A stretch of 64,000 nt of DNA from JAJCYK01 sp965212195 (GTDB lineage Bacteria; Bacteroidota; Bacteroidia; Cytophagales; Cyclobacteriaceae). The stretch is taken from assembly GCA_965212195.1 (NCBI GenBank), contig CBDBUW010000010.1, forward strand, positions 1 to 64,000. Reading direction: 5' to 3'. Positions 17,996 through 26,962 of this stretch are shown piece by piece. Under the pieces are notes generated by a model. The model was given only the letters and a program-made list of their open reading frames with translations. It was not told where the DNA came from and did not search any database. A program made the position numbers and the translations under genes. Within the stretch, counting starts at the first letter, position 1. Each line of letters starts with the position of its first letter.

Positions 17996-19096
17996 ATGAA
18001 ACAGATCAAACTATACATCCTGATTGTTCTTTATTGGGTAATCAGCTTAAATCTGGTCAGTTATTTTGGGATCATTCTGATTGACGGGTTTATGGAAGTT
18101 GCTAATATCGACCCCCAATCCATCACCAATGCACTGGCAAAGTATTGGATATCCCCCACTCAATTGCTGGAAGCTACTCTTTTCGGAGCTTTTTTTGGTA
18201 TTCTGTTCGTGGCGATAAATGAAATCACTCAGAGGACTAAAGTAGAACGATATAGCTTTGGAAAGATCATACTGATTAAAAGCTTGCTGTATCTAGCTGC
18301 TTTTATCATCGCCATGGCCCTAGTCTTTAATATTCTGTACTACGTTGATATTGTGCCCGAAAATGCCTGGATTCAAATTTACAGCTCCAGATTTGTGCGT
18401 TTCATGATCCTTTTCAGCCTAATCTTTATGGGTTTCCAGATCATCCTTTTGAATTTTATTTTGCAAACTATTAAAAAATTCGGGCCCCAGAACATACTGC
18501 ATTTTCTAGTGGGAAAATATCAAAGTCCGGTCCTGGAAGATCGCATTTTCCTGTTTATGGACCTTAAGTCCTCCACCACCTATGCCGAGAGCCTGGGGAA
18601 TCTTAAATACTCTCAATTGATCCAGGACTGTTTTGAAGACATCAACCGGTTGGTTGATAGTTATGGGGCTGAAATATATCAATATGTAGGCGACGAAGTA
18701 ATTCTGACTTGGAAAACGAAGCAGGCGTTGTCTTCGCGTGGTTACATCAAGGTTTTCTACTCTTATAGGGATTGGCTGGAAAAACGGTCCGATCATTATT
18801 TGAAAAAGTATGGTTTCTTGCCGGAATTTAAAGCCGGTCTACATGGGGGCACCGTTACTGTGGCTGAGATTGGGAATATTAAACGAGAGATCGCCTATCA
18901 CGGAGATGTACTTAATACCACTTCCAGGCTGCAATCCATTTGCAATCAGTACCATGAAAAGTTGCTAATTTCCGGTGACTTATTGCATCGCATCGGAGAT
19001 CTTAACGGATACGCGTCACGTCCCATTGGAGAAGTACAATTAAAGGGAAAACAGCAAAAGATAGAAGTATTTGCTCTTAGCGAAGTCAACTTGTAG
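17996..19096 (+). CDS. Membrane-bound class III adenylate/guanylate cyclase
   Basis: A 366-residue protein. The N-terminal ~155 residues hold four to five transmembrane segments. The C-terminal class III cyclase domain begins near residue 178 and has the two metal-binding aspartates (FMDLKSST and YVGDEVI), the LHGGTVTVAEIG segment and the YHGDVLNTTSRLQ block with conserved Asn and Arg. It therefore looks active. ATP versus GTP preference cannot be settled by eye. Co-transcribed with the glycosyltransferase (7-bp gap) and convergent with the gene at 19103. It lies next to the two-component island, which may or may not share signals. Confidence 0.87.
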   Translation: MKQIKLYILIVLYWVISLNLVSYFGIILIDGFMEVANIDPQSITNALAKYWISPTQLLEATLFGAFFGILFVAINEITQRTKVERYSFGKIILIKSLLYLAAFIIAMALVFNILYYVDIVPENAWIQIYSSRFVRFMILFSLIFMGFQIILLNFILQTIKKFGPQNILHFLVGKYQSPVLEDRIFLFMDLKSSTTYAESLGNLKYSQLIQDCFEDINRLVDSYGAEIYQYVGDEVILTWKTKQALSSRGYIKVFYSYRDWLEKRSDHYLKKYGFLPEFKAGLHGGTVTVAEIGNIKREIAYHGDVLNTTSRLQSICNQYHEKLLISGDLLHRIGDLNGYASRPIGEVQLKGKQQKIEVFALSEVNL

Positions 19097-19102
19097 TTAC
19101 GC

Positions 19103-19423
19103 CTATCTAATTATGGTCCGCATGGCTTTGTAAGGATTCGTCAATAGTTGCCAATAGTTCATGGCCGCAGGTGGTTCGGGAACAGCTTTTTTAAATAATT
19201 GTTGATCTCCCACCACTAAAGCCCGATTAATAATACCCACTATTTCAATTTGATCTTGATCTTTGGCTTCCGGGAGGAAACGGTATAAACTCAAGGCTTC
19301 CTGGTAGCTTTTAAAACTATTTGACTTTAGTTTCCACAATAGATCAAGAGCATAATCTTTGCTGGGATAGGTGCTAAAACCATCGTATCCTACTTTCTTG
19401 GAGATATCCTTATATCGGACCAT
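19103..19423 (-). CDS. Hypothetical protein
   Basis: A 106-residue, mostly helical cytoplasmic protein with no motif I recognise (internal KSYQEALSLYRFLPEAKDQD, C-terminal NPYKAMRTIIR). It ends 6 bp from the cyclase stop in a convergent arrangement and lies 180 bp downstream of the response-regulator gene. Coding status rests on the ATG, the complete frame and the tight packing with its neighbour. Confidence 0.5.
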   Translation of the reverse strand: MVRYKDISKKVGYDGFSTYPSKDYALDLLWKLKSNSFKSYQEALSLYRFLPEAKDQDQIEIVGIINRALVVGDQQLFKKAVPEPPAAMNYWQLLTNPYKAMRTIIR

Positions 19424-19605
19424 ATAACAAACACTGTTAAATCAAAAAATTGTTTAAAAAGTATCTTCAAATATCAGGTAGTAGTCAGTTAAGAATTTGC
19501 TTGAATATGTTGAATTATGAGCAGTGGTTAAAAGTCCAAAGAAGTTACCCAGTGGGTATTTTAGTAGATAGATTGGTACCACTCTAAATAATGCTTGAAT
19601 CGCAA

Positions 19606-20271
19606 CTACAGATCGTTCAAATAATTATTACGAGCAGCAAAAATGATGAGCCCGGCAATGTTTTTTGATCCCGTTTTCTCTATTAGATTTCTCTTATGTA
19701 CTTCTACAATCCGTTGACTAATATTTAATTTCTCGCCAATTTCCATATTGGAATAATCTCTTATGATCAATTTCAGAACGTTCTTTTCTCGGTTGGTTAA
19801 AGGAAACTCATTAATACTATGAGAGGTGGCTGGGTTATCTGCCTTATTGTAGCTATCAACAATGGATTGCAATTCCGGACTGTAATACATGCCTCCGGCT
19901 GAGATATTTAAAATTGCCTGGCCTAAATCACCTTTAGCACAACTTTTTAGCAGATATCCTTTAGCCCCTACTTTTATGGATTCTCTTACATATTGAATTT
20001 CATCAGTCATAGTAAGCATTAGTACCGAGGTATTGGGGTATTTTTTTACGATCTCCCTGGCACAACTTATTCCATCCATTTCGCCCATGTTTAAATCCAA
20101 TACTACCACATCCACCGACTCATGTTTCAAAAACTCCAGGGAATCCCTACCATTAGCAGCCTCCCCCACCACCTCAATTTCAGGAAAGGTTTCCAGATAA
20201 GATTTAACTCCATTGCGCAACAACTGATGATCATCTACCAATAGTACCCTACTTGTTTTCATGGCGATCAT
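19606..20271 (-). CDS. NarL/LuxR-type response regulator (1)
   Basis: A receiver plus LuxR-type helix-turn-helix protein. Receiver: LLVDDHQLL acidic pocket, phosphoacceptor Asp in VVVLDLNMGEMDG, LTMTDE and the GYLLKS Lys. Output domain: FPLTNREKNVLKLI, NMEIGEKLNISQRIVEVHKRNLIEKTG. I take the start at 20271 (MIAMKTSRVLL) or 20262, because the longer frame to 20310 would begin inside the preceding gene. It follows the PD40 protein gene by about 10 bp, so the two share an operon. Cognate kinase probably one of the neighbours. Confidence 0.92.
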   Translation of the reverse strand: MIAMKTSRVLLVDDHQLLRNGVKSYLETFPEIEVVGEAANGRDSLEFLKHESVDVVVLDLNMGEMDGISCAREIVKKYPNTSVLMLTMTDEIQYVRESIKVGAKGYLLKSCAKGDLGQAILNISAGGMYYSPELQSIVDSYNKADNPATSHSINEFPLTNREKNVLKLIIRDYSNMEIGEKLNISQRIVEVHKRNLIEKTGSKNIAGLIIFAARNNYLNDL

Positions 20272-20281
20272 AGGCGATTCA

Positions 20282-21253
20282 CTATTTGTTGGCCAAGGTC
20301 CTATTTCCATTAAGCAACGAGGGGAATTTCAAACCCCAAGTCAATTTCAGTTCTTCAGGCAGCTTTACTCGGGACAGATTTCTTTCAATGGACCCTTGTT
20401 TGTAAGATTCCATATATATGTATTGGAAATCCGCAGTAATCGAAAAGTACAACTCATCATTTCCGGAATTAATGGCGGCTCCCAGATTTTCCACGGGGCC
20501 CCACTTTTGCCAGCTGTTATCCAAACGTCGTGTTACGTAGATATCAGCACCACCTCTTCCCATATGTCCATAGGATGCGAAAAATAGAGTCTTGCCATCT
20601 GCGGCTAAGAAGGGAGCAAAATCGGCTTTAGAGGTGTTCATAGACCCCATACTAACCGGTCGCGTGAAGGTGCCGTCCTCTTCCATGAAACTTACAAACA
20701 GATCTTGATCACCTTTGCCATCAGTACGATCCACTGCCATGATCAAGACTTTCTGCTCAAAGGAATAATAAAAATCCGAATAAGGACTATGATTGTAGTA
20801 ATCCTCAATCTCCAGGGGTTGCGGTACGGACCATTCGCCCTTGGTATTAACGGAAAAAGCCAAAGGTAGATTGACTCTTTCATAGGTATTGTAGAACAAA
20901 CCCGTATTTCCGTCTTCACTTATACTGCAAATCCCATTGGCCTTTTCGTTATTAATGACAGATCCCATATTATGGGGAGTGATCCAATTTCCTTTGTCAT
21001 CCAATTTGGTGAACCACACATCCTGGAAATCCTGTTCACCTTTGACATTTTGAGGATGATTTCTACGACAGAAAAACAATGTCTTCCCGTCCTGGGAGAT
21101 TAAGGGACGCACCTCCTGATAGGTGGTATTTATCTCAGTTCCTAGGGCTTCTTTTATTTGGTTATCCAGTTCTTGGGAGTGTTCATTCGATTGGGCTTCA
21201 ACTATTAGGATGGACGCCATAATCAATATGGAAATCAGGGTAAACTGTTTCAT
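20282..21253 (-). CDS. Exported PD40 (TolB-like) beta-propeller protein
   Basis: A 323-residue protein with a signal peptide (residues 1-20). The body is a PD40/WD40-like propeller: RPLISQDGKTLFFCRR, ICSISEDGNTGLFY, APFLAADGKTLFFAS and YFSITADFQYIYM mark successive blades, with GRGGADIYVTRR between them. Such domains bind peptides or peptidoglycan and often accompany OmpA-like proteins, but no OmpA domain is present here. First gene of an operon with the response regulator, suggesting an envelope-sensing or accessory role. Confidence 0.82.
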   Translation of the reverse strand: MKQFTLISILIMASILIVEAQSNEHSQELDNQIKEALGTEINTTYQEVRPLISQDGKTLFFCRRNHPQNVKGEQDFQDVWFTKLDDKGNWITPHNMGSVINNEKANGICSISEDGNTGLFYNTYERVNLPLAFSVNTKGEWSVPQPLEIEDYYNHSPYSDFYYSFEQKVLIMAVDRTDGKGDQDLFVSFMEEDGTFTRPVSMGSMNTSKADFAPFLAADGKTLFFASYGHMGRGGADIYVTRRLDNSWQKWGPVENLGAAINSGNDELYFSITADFQYIYMESYKQGSIERNLSRVKLPEELKLTWGLKFPSLLNGNRTLANK

Positions 21254-21385
21254 AGTTCATTAGGTTTTGTTATACGATTTAGAAATTAAACTAGGTCAGC
21301 GTAGTTGAAGCATTGATAACAATGTTGTACCTCAAAGGTATCGATAAATGTCTAAGCCATTATGAGTGATTTCCGGAAATTCATG

Positions 21386-21404
21386 TTTAGGTGTTTCACC
21401 TAAA
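21386..21404. promoter_or_regulatory. TTTAGGTG-TTT-CACCTAAA inverted repeat upstream of the PD40/regulator operon
   Basis: Perfect 8-bp arms at 21386-21393 and 21397-21404. The half site TTTAGGTG recurs in the 27.0-27.4 kb intergenic region, and as TTTAGGTA ten bases upstream of the kinase start at 22494. It lies between the end of that kinase gene and the PD40 operon. It lacks a following U-tract, so an operator is more likely than a terminator. Confidence 0.4.
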
Positions 21405-21414
21405 TCCTTGGTTA

Positions 21415-22494
21415 TTAAGCAATTTTGAGTACTGGAGGTAGAGTGTTTGCTGAATCTTTTACAGGTTTAAATAGGTTGTTGTTTTCAGACAATAAGTTGG
21501 GTATTCTTATCTTGAATATTGATCCGATCCCTACTTGGGATGAGAACTTTAGCTCACCTTGCAAGCGACCGGTAATTTCTTTAACCAGGAATAATCCCAG
21601 ACCACAACCATTAGAGCTTTCAGAGGCTCTGTAGAACAAATCAAATATTTTCGATTGGCATTCAGGATATATTCCCTGACCATTATCTATAACCTCCATC
21701 AGTAGATGGTCGCGAGAAACCTTCACGCTAAACTCTATATATGGATGTTGGCGCAAAGGTTCATGAAAATTGACAGCGTTTCGTAATAAGTGCTTCATGA
21801 CCTGCTTAATCCTTCGCATATCATTGACCAAAGCCATTGGTTGCTGAATAATCAATTTAATATCAATATGTTGAATTTCAGACTCCACCTTAATCTCAGT
21901 AATTACTTGATCGATCAGTTGATGCATATTTATCACCCCTTTGTGTATGGCTTTACTTCTGTTCTCAGAGAAGTTCCTAATCGCTTTCATGAAATTTTTG
22001 ATCTTTATTATCTTTGATCCTATCAATCGCAGATAGCTCAATTCCTGGGCATGTTTACAAGCTAACAGCTTGGAGTCAATCAAGCAGCTAAATTCATCGA
22101 CCACATCGTGCAGATCCAAGATTCCCGCTACCAATTGCCTCAACAAAGTCTCTTTATATTCAATAACCGAATCATGGTCCTTGGTACCATGAAGCTTCTC
22201 AGCAAACTTGTATTTGGGATTAAATTGATAATTCTCCCATAGATGCACCCTTATCTTCATTTTTTCAGCCAAATACTTCATATTATCCAAATAGTCGATA
22301 TGAAGAAGACTTTGATGCTCCATTTCTAGTAATCCGAGCAACCCTTGAATAGTGACAATCGGTCCTTTAAGGCTATGGGAACAACTGTAGGCAAATTTAT
22401 TCAGCAGTTCATCAATTCGATTGACTTTTTGAAAGTCGAGTTCCGAAAAATGATCGGCGGGTTTTCGTTTATTTAAAGAAGGTAAAATCTTCAC
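21415..22494 (-). CDS. Histidine kinase with duplicated helical module, no sensor domain
   Basis: A 359-residue soluble kinase. The H-box is SCSHSLKGPIV, with His in the typical S/T-H-x-L-K/R-x-P context. The catalytic domain has the N-box (LLRNAVNFHE), G1 (DNGQGI) and G2 (GCGLGLF). Between them lies an extra helical stretch of about 100 residues that looks like a second HisKA-type hairpin without a phosphorylatable His. There is no PAS, receiver or membrane segment, so input must come from a partner. Start codon is GTG, because the nearby ATGs run into a stop. Probably acts with the adjacent regulators. Confidence 0.85.
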   Translation of the reverse strand: MKILPSLNKRKPADHFSELDFQKVNRIDELLNKFAYSCSHSLKGPIVTIQGLLGLLEMEHQSLLHIDYLDNMKYLAEKMKIRVHLWENYQFNPKYKFAEKLHGTKDHDSVIEYKETLLRQLVAGILDLHDVVDEFSCLIDSKLLACKHAQELSYLRLIGSKIIKIKNFMKAIRNFSENRSKAIHKGVINMHQLIDQVITEIKVESEIQHIDIKLIIQQPMALVNDMRRIKQVMKHLLRNAVNFHEPLRQHPYIEFSVKVSRDHLLMEVIDNGQGIYPECQSKIFDLFYRASESSNGCGLGLFLVKEITGRLQGELKFSSQVGIGSIFKIRIPNLLSENNNLFKPVKDSANTLPPVLKIA

Positions 22495-22653
22495 ATCATT
22501 TCTTTAGGTAAAAAAAGTTCTTAACAGAGACAGCGGTTCTGTTCTTATTACAAGGAATTGTAAAAGTAAAGCATATAATATTCCTATACATCAGGGGATT
22601 ACGGAAACTACGATATAAGGGAATTACTTACCTCCATCGCGGAAAACCAGATC

Positions 22654-24135
22654 CTAAAAGTAAATTTTAAAAGTGGTACCTGCTCCTACAGAGCTGTCCA
22701 CTTGGATCTTACCATTATAGGAGTCTACGATAGATTTTATATTAAACAATCCAATGCCATTGCCCTTTACATGATCGTGAAAGCGTTTATTCAGCTTGAA
22801 CATATCCTTACCAAATTTGTCTAGATCAATGCCCAGGCCGTTGTCTTTAACCATCAGCCAAGGTCGGTCTTCGGCAATGGCGGTTTTGATAAGGATTTGG
22901 GGAGTTCGTTCCTCTGCACGGTATTTGATAGCATTAGTAACCAAGTTCATTAATATACTTTTAAGATGAATAGGCACGTATTTTACTACCGGAAAGTCCT
23001 CAAAATCCGTCATGATTTCAGCTTTTGATTCCAATATAAGGTCATGAATTGCTCCCTCAATTTCTTGATACGCATCCTCAATATTGATCTCCTGGGGCTC
23101 TTCCTTAAATCCTTTATATATTTTGAGGCTGCTTAACAAGCCTTGCAAAGAATTATGTAGATATAGAATTCCCGATTGCAGACCATTCATGATATTGTGG
23201 ATCTCCCGGGGGTCATCGCACCGGTGATTCCAGATATCTATTAAAACTTTAAGGCTGGATATTGGCCCCTGCAAATCGTGAGTAGCGATGTAGGCAAACT
23301 GTTCCAAACTTTGATTGGCGTTTTCCAGCATCTTATTGGAAGCAGATAGACGCTTCAATAATTCCACGTGGGCGGTTAAAAGCCTTTTCTCCTCTGAGAT
23401 GTCTATACAGGAGCCGATAAAACCTACAAACTCACCCAATTCATCGTAACGTGGGACTCCGGTATTCAACAACCATCTATACTCCCCATCGTTCCTTCTA
23501 AGCCTGAATTCCATTTTAAAAGGCAAACGCGAATCAAAATATGAGTTATAATAATATTGGAAGGATTGCTGGTCGTCCGGATGTATTCCCTGAAGCCAAC
23601 CGCCTGATTTTTCCTGATTCAATGTGCGACCTGTAAAGTTTAACCAGGATTGATTAAAATGCGTAAAAGACTTTTTCAACGATGACATCCATAATAACAC
23701 CGGTGATGAATCGGCCAAATCCTTAAAATATTTTTCACTTTCCTCCAGTTGCTCATTCTTTTCTTGCAGCCGTAATTCTTTTTGTTTGCGATCGGTTACA
23801 TCCCGAGCCACTGCATATAATAAACCGGTATCGGGATCCGGCGAACAGGTCCAGGACAGCCAGCGGTAGGTTCCGTTCTTATGCATATAGCGGTTCTCAA
23901 AAAAAATGGTAGGTTCTCCGGTAGATAATTTGGCAACTTCAGATAATGTATTCTGTTTATCTTCATGGTGAACAAATTCCAGAAAAGGGCGTCGGATCAG
24001 CTCATCTATGGAATAACCCAAGGTACGTTCAAACGCAGGATTAACTTGCAGGAAATATCCTTCAACATTAGCAATGCATAGTAGATCCAGGGAAACTTCA
24101 AAAAAATGCCTGAGATCCGGTTTAGTTTCTACCAT
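22654..24135 (-). CDS. PAS-PAS histidine kinase
   Basis: A 493-residue cytosolic kinase. PAS 1 (about 8-115, FFEVSLDLLCIANVEG, with the PAC tail YAVARDVTDRKQKE), a short coiled coil, PAS 2 (about 128-250, GFIGSCIDISEEKR), then a HisKA domain with H-box THDLQGPISSL and an HATPase domain (LVTNAIKY, KDNGLGID, KGNGIGLF). All catalytic motifs are intact. No transmembrane segment, so it senses an intracellular signal. It sits between regulators at 19606 and 24233; either could be its partner. Confidence 0.93.
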   Translation of the reverse strand: MVETKPDLRHFFEVSLDLLCIANVEGYFLQVNPAFERTLGYSIDELIRRPFLEFVHHEDKQNTLSEVAKLSTGEPTIFFENRYMHKNGTYRWLSWTCSPDPDTGLLYAVARDVTDRKQKELRLQEKNEQLEESEKYFKDLADSSPVLLWMSSLKKSFTHFNQSWLNFTGRTLNQEKSGGWLQGIHPDDQQSFQYYYNSYFDSRLPFKMEFRLRRNDGEYRWLLNTGVPRYDELGEFVGFIGSCIDISEEKRLLTAHVELLKRLSASNKMLENANQSLEQFAYIATHDLQGPISSLKVLIDIWNHRCDDPREIHNIMNGLQSGILYLHNSLQGLLSSLKIYKGFKEEPQEINIEDAYQEIEGAIHDLILESKAEIMTDFEDFPVVKYVPIHLKSILMNLVTNAIKYRAEERTPQILIKTAIAEDRPWLMVKDNGLGIDLDKFGKDMFKLNKRFHDHVKGNGIGLFNIKSIVDSYNGKIQVDSSVGAGTTFKIYF

Positions 24136-24232
24136 TTAATTTGGAATTTTTCAAATTTAGAGATCACCCGCTGGAGATCGTTAGGTAATTCTACCGATTT
24201 TCAACTATAAGGGGTCCACCTACCTGCGGCTA

Positions 24233-24889
24233 TTAGACTTCGATCAAGCGTTTACTTATGCCGTAAAGGATTAAGCCGGCTACATTTTTACATCCGGTTT
24301 TTTCCAATAGATTCCTCTTATGTGCTTCGACTGTCCTGGAACTTATGAAAAGAGATTCTGCAATCTCCTTGTTACTATATTCCTGACTGATCAATAGCAA
24401 CACCTCTTTTTCCCTAGAGGTCAAGGGGATGTCCGTTATGGATTTTGATGAATTCTGTACTTTTTTACGCAACAAATTATTCATTACCGTAGAAGTCACC
24501 TCATGACTGTAATGCGACCCTCCCTCCATAATGGTTTTTATCGCATCTATAATTTCGCTGTGGGGACTACTTTTCAACAGGTAGCCAGAAGCGCCAGCGT
24601 TCATCATTTCTCTTATATGTTGTCCTTCATTCACCATGGTGAAGGCCAGTGTCTTTACGTGAGGATAGCATTTGGATATTTCACGAGTACATTCAATACC
24701 GTCCATAGCATCCATGTTTATATCGATAATAACCAGGTCGGCAGTGTACTCTGCTAGTCTTTCCAGCGCTTCTCTGCCATTTGCCGCCTGAGCTACTACA
24801 TTAAAATTCCCAGTGCCTTCTAGATAGGAACGCAATCCTTCTCGGATCACCTGATGATCGTCTACTAATATGATCTTAATTTCTCTCAT
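24233..24889 (-). CDS. NarL/LuxR-type response regulator (2)
   Basis: A 218-residue regulator: receiver with LVDDHQVIREGL, Asp in LVIIDINMDAMDG, Thr in AFTMVNE and Lys in GYLLKSS, then a complete LuxR helix-turn-helix (PLTSREKEVLLLI, NKEIAESLFISSRTVEAHKRN). Its start overlaps the end of the upstream hybrid kinase by 14 bases, so the two are translationally coupled and very likely a cognate pair. Closely related to the regulator at 19606 along its length. Confidence 0.95.
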   Translation of the reverse strand: MREIKIILVDDHQVIREGLRSYLEGTGNFNVVAQAANGREALERLAEYTADLVIIDINMDAMDGIECTREISKCYPHVKTLAFTMVNEGQHIREMMNAGASGYLLKSSPHSEIIDAIKTIMEGGSHYSHEVTSTVMNNLLRKKVQNSSKSITDIPLTSREKEVLLLISQEYSNKEIAESLFISSRTVEAHKRNLLEKTGCKNVAGLILYGISKRLIEV

Positions 24890-26342
24890 ATATCTCTGAT
24901 TCTAAAGGGGTTTGAATTATTATGCTTGTGCCCCTCCCCGGTGAAGTATCTATATTGAATTCACCACCAAGGGCCAAGGTGCGATTCATCATACTATGTA
25001 ATCCGAAACTATGGTGAATCTTATCGGGATCATATCCTTTACCATTGTCTTCGATGGATAGAATGATCACATCCGGATATTTTGTAAGCTGCACGGTTAC
25101 TGCGGTGGCCTGGGCATGCTTAATTATATTATTAATAGCTTCCTGGGTAATGCGGTACAGGCTTAGTTCCAGATTAGCTCGCAACCGTTCTTCCATGAGG
25201 TTATTGTAGAATTCAAAATTTATATTCGAAGCCAATTTGAGGGAGTCCAGCATATTCTCTACCATTATCACATATCCATAGTCCTGAATAGCTTGAGGCA
25301 TTAGATTGTGGGCGATTTCGCGGGACTCGTTGATAGCCAATCGTAACTGGGAAATGGCATTCTCCATCTTCTGTCTGTTCTCCGGATCCAAGGCTTCCTG
25401 ATTGATAGCGGCCAGGTTCAAGGATACAGTGGTCAGACTTTGTCCCAGGGAATCATGCAATTCCTTGGCCAGTCTTTTTCGTTCATTGTCCTCAGTTTCA
25501 ATAATGGTGGAAATGATTTTTTCCTGAGCCATTTTTTCGTTAGTGATATCAATATACATGGAAAGAATATGCACCCGACCTTCTAATTCAATAAGCTCCG
25601 CAGACATTTTGGTGTAGCGAGTCTTATGGTCCTTGGTAATAACCTGGCGGCCATAGTTGAAAATACGGCCGTGAGTTTCAATAAGATGTTGAAATTCTAC
25701 CCGTTCCGCAGGATCTCTCCAAAAACCAATGTCCAACGGGCTTTTTCCAATAAGTTCATCCCGGCGGTAGCCCATCAATAATTCATAGCTTTTATTAACA
25801 TCTACATATTTGCCATCCTCATAATGGGTAATGCATAAGGCCACTGGTGCAGAGAAAAAGGTACGAGAAAATTTTTCTTCGGAATAAGCCAGTTCCAGAT
25901 TAGCTCCTTTCAGACTTTTTAATAACCGTCGGTTGGCCTTCATCAAGCGATTGGCTTTTACGGCGTTGTCAATGTTGATTTTAAGGTCTTGTTCTTTCCA
26001 GGGTTTGGTCAAATAATTAAATACTTTACCGCGATTTATGGCCTCCAGGATACCGTCTGGATCTTTATAGCCGGTCATGATAATCCTGGAAACATCAGGA
26101 TACATGGACGCCATTCGCTCGAACAGATCGACCCCCGTAACTATCGGCATGCGGTAGTCGGCGATCACCACATTAATATCCTGATCCTCTAAAAGCTTTA
26201 AACCCTCATCGGCCGAAGTGGCCGTCAAAATGTGATAACTGTCGTTAAACGAAAGTTCAAAGGCACTAACGTTTACCTCCTCATCATCGACGTAAAGAAC
26301 GGTTGCTTTCTTACCCGCTGCCATATCCCAAGATTTTTTCAC
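24876..26342 (-). CDS. REC-PAS-HisKA_3 hybrid histidine kinase (NarX type)
   Basis: A 488-residue protein that begins with a receiver domain (VLYVDDEEVNVS; Asp in VVIADYRMP; Lys in YLTKPW), then a coiled coil, a PAS domain (about 160-285), a HisKA_3 dimerisation domain (RKRLAKELHDSLGQSL) and an HATPase (NNIIKHAQ, IEDNGKGYD, FGLHSMMNR). Kinases of this class pair with NarL-type regulators, and one overlaps it downstream. The start is GTG at 26342, overlapping the upstream stop as TAGTG; an ATG at 26324 is an alternative. The N-terminal receiver suggests it takes phosphate or a signal from another kinase. Confidence 0.93.
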   Translation of the reverse strand: MKKSWDMAAGKKATVLYVDDEEVNVSAFELSFNDSYHILTATSADEGLKLLEDQDINVVIADYRMPIVTGVDLFERMASMYPDVSRIIMTGYKDPDGILEAINRGKVFNYLTKPWKEQDLKINIDNAVKANRLMKANRRLLKSLKGANLELAYSEEKFSRTFFSAPVALCITHYEDGKYVDVNKSYELLMGYRRDELIGKSPLDIGFWRDPAERVEFQHLIETHGRIFNYGRQVITKDHKTRYTKMSAELIELEGRVHILSMYIDITNEKMAQEKIISTIIETEDNERKRLAKELHDSLGQSLTTVSLNLAAINQEALDPENRQKMENAISQLRLAINESREIAHNLMPQAIQDYGYVIMVENMLDSLKLASNINFEFYNNLMEERLRANLELSLYRITQEAINNIIKHAQATAVTVQLTKYPDVIILSIEDNGKGYDPDKIHHSFGLHSMMNRTLALGGEFNIDTSPGRGTSIIIQTPLESEIYERN

Positions 26343-26962
26343 TAAGTATTAATTGAATTCAAATTGCTGGTGCTATTCAGTTTCTTTATCAGTTTGCTTT
26401 GCAGATCCTCTACAATGTCACTGCTAATAGAAAGTTTTCTGCTGATTTCCTTAACATCCAGATCCATACAGATGTATTTCATAAGCTCCAGTTCATGGAC
26501 ATTCAATTCAAACTCTGTATTAAACACCGGCTTTTCCTCCTCCAAGAAACCTTCCTGCATGGTTTTATTGACACGATCATGAAAGTAGGATCCTTCCTGC
26601 ATTACTTTGTGAATGGTAGCCTCAATAATATCTGGATCGGTATTTTTCAGGAGATAACCGTTAATGCCCAGTTGCACCAGGTGACGAATAAATTTAGAAT
26701 CATCATACATGGACAGCACGATAATCTTTAAGTCTTTATAATGTGATTTTATATATTCAGAAGCTTCAATGCCATCCATCACCGGCATTTTTAAATCCAT
26801 AAGGATCAGGTCTGGTTGCTTTTCTTCCAGGATCAATAATAGCTCTTTACCATTCTCTGCTTCATCAATGACCTTCATATGATCCATGGTCTCAATCATG
26901 GAAATCATCCCCTTCCGGAAGAGTTTATGATCGTCAGCAATAATTATTTCTAAGTCTTTCAA
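26342..26962 (-). CDS. Response regulator with degenerate LuxR-type output domain
   Basis: A 206-residue protein with an intact NarL-type receiver (IIADDHKLFRKG, Asp in LILMDLKMPVMDG, Ser in VLSMYDD, Lys in GYLLKN). The C-terminal region keeps the length and first helices of a LuxR HTH (ELELMKYICMD, VKEISRKLSISSD), but the recognition segment reads IVEDLQSKLIKKLN, without the usual T/I-V-E-x-H-R/K-x-N. Translation begins at TTG 26962; no ATG is near. First gene of the operon with the hybrid kinase (1-base overlap). DNA binding may be altered or lost. Confidence 0.85.
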   Translation of the reverse strand: MKDLEIIIADDHKLFRKGMISMIETMDHMKVIDEAENGKELLLILEEKQPDLILMDLKMPVMDGIEASEYIKSHYKDLKIIVLSMYDDSKFIRHLVQLGINGYLLKNTDPDIIEATIHKVMQEGSYFHDRVNKTMQEGFLEEEKPVFNTEFELNVHELELMKYICMDLDVKEISRKLSISSDIVEDLQSKLIKKLNSTSNLNSINT

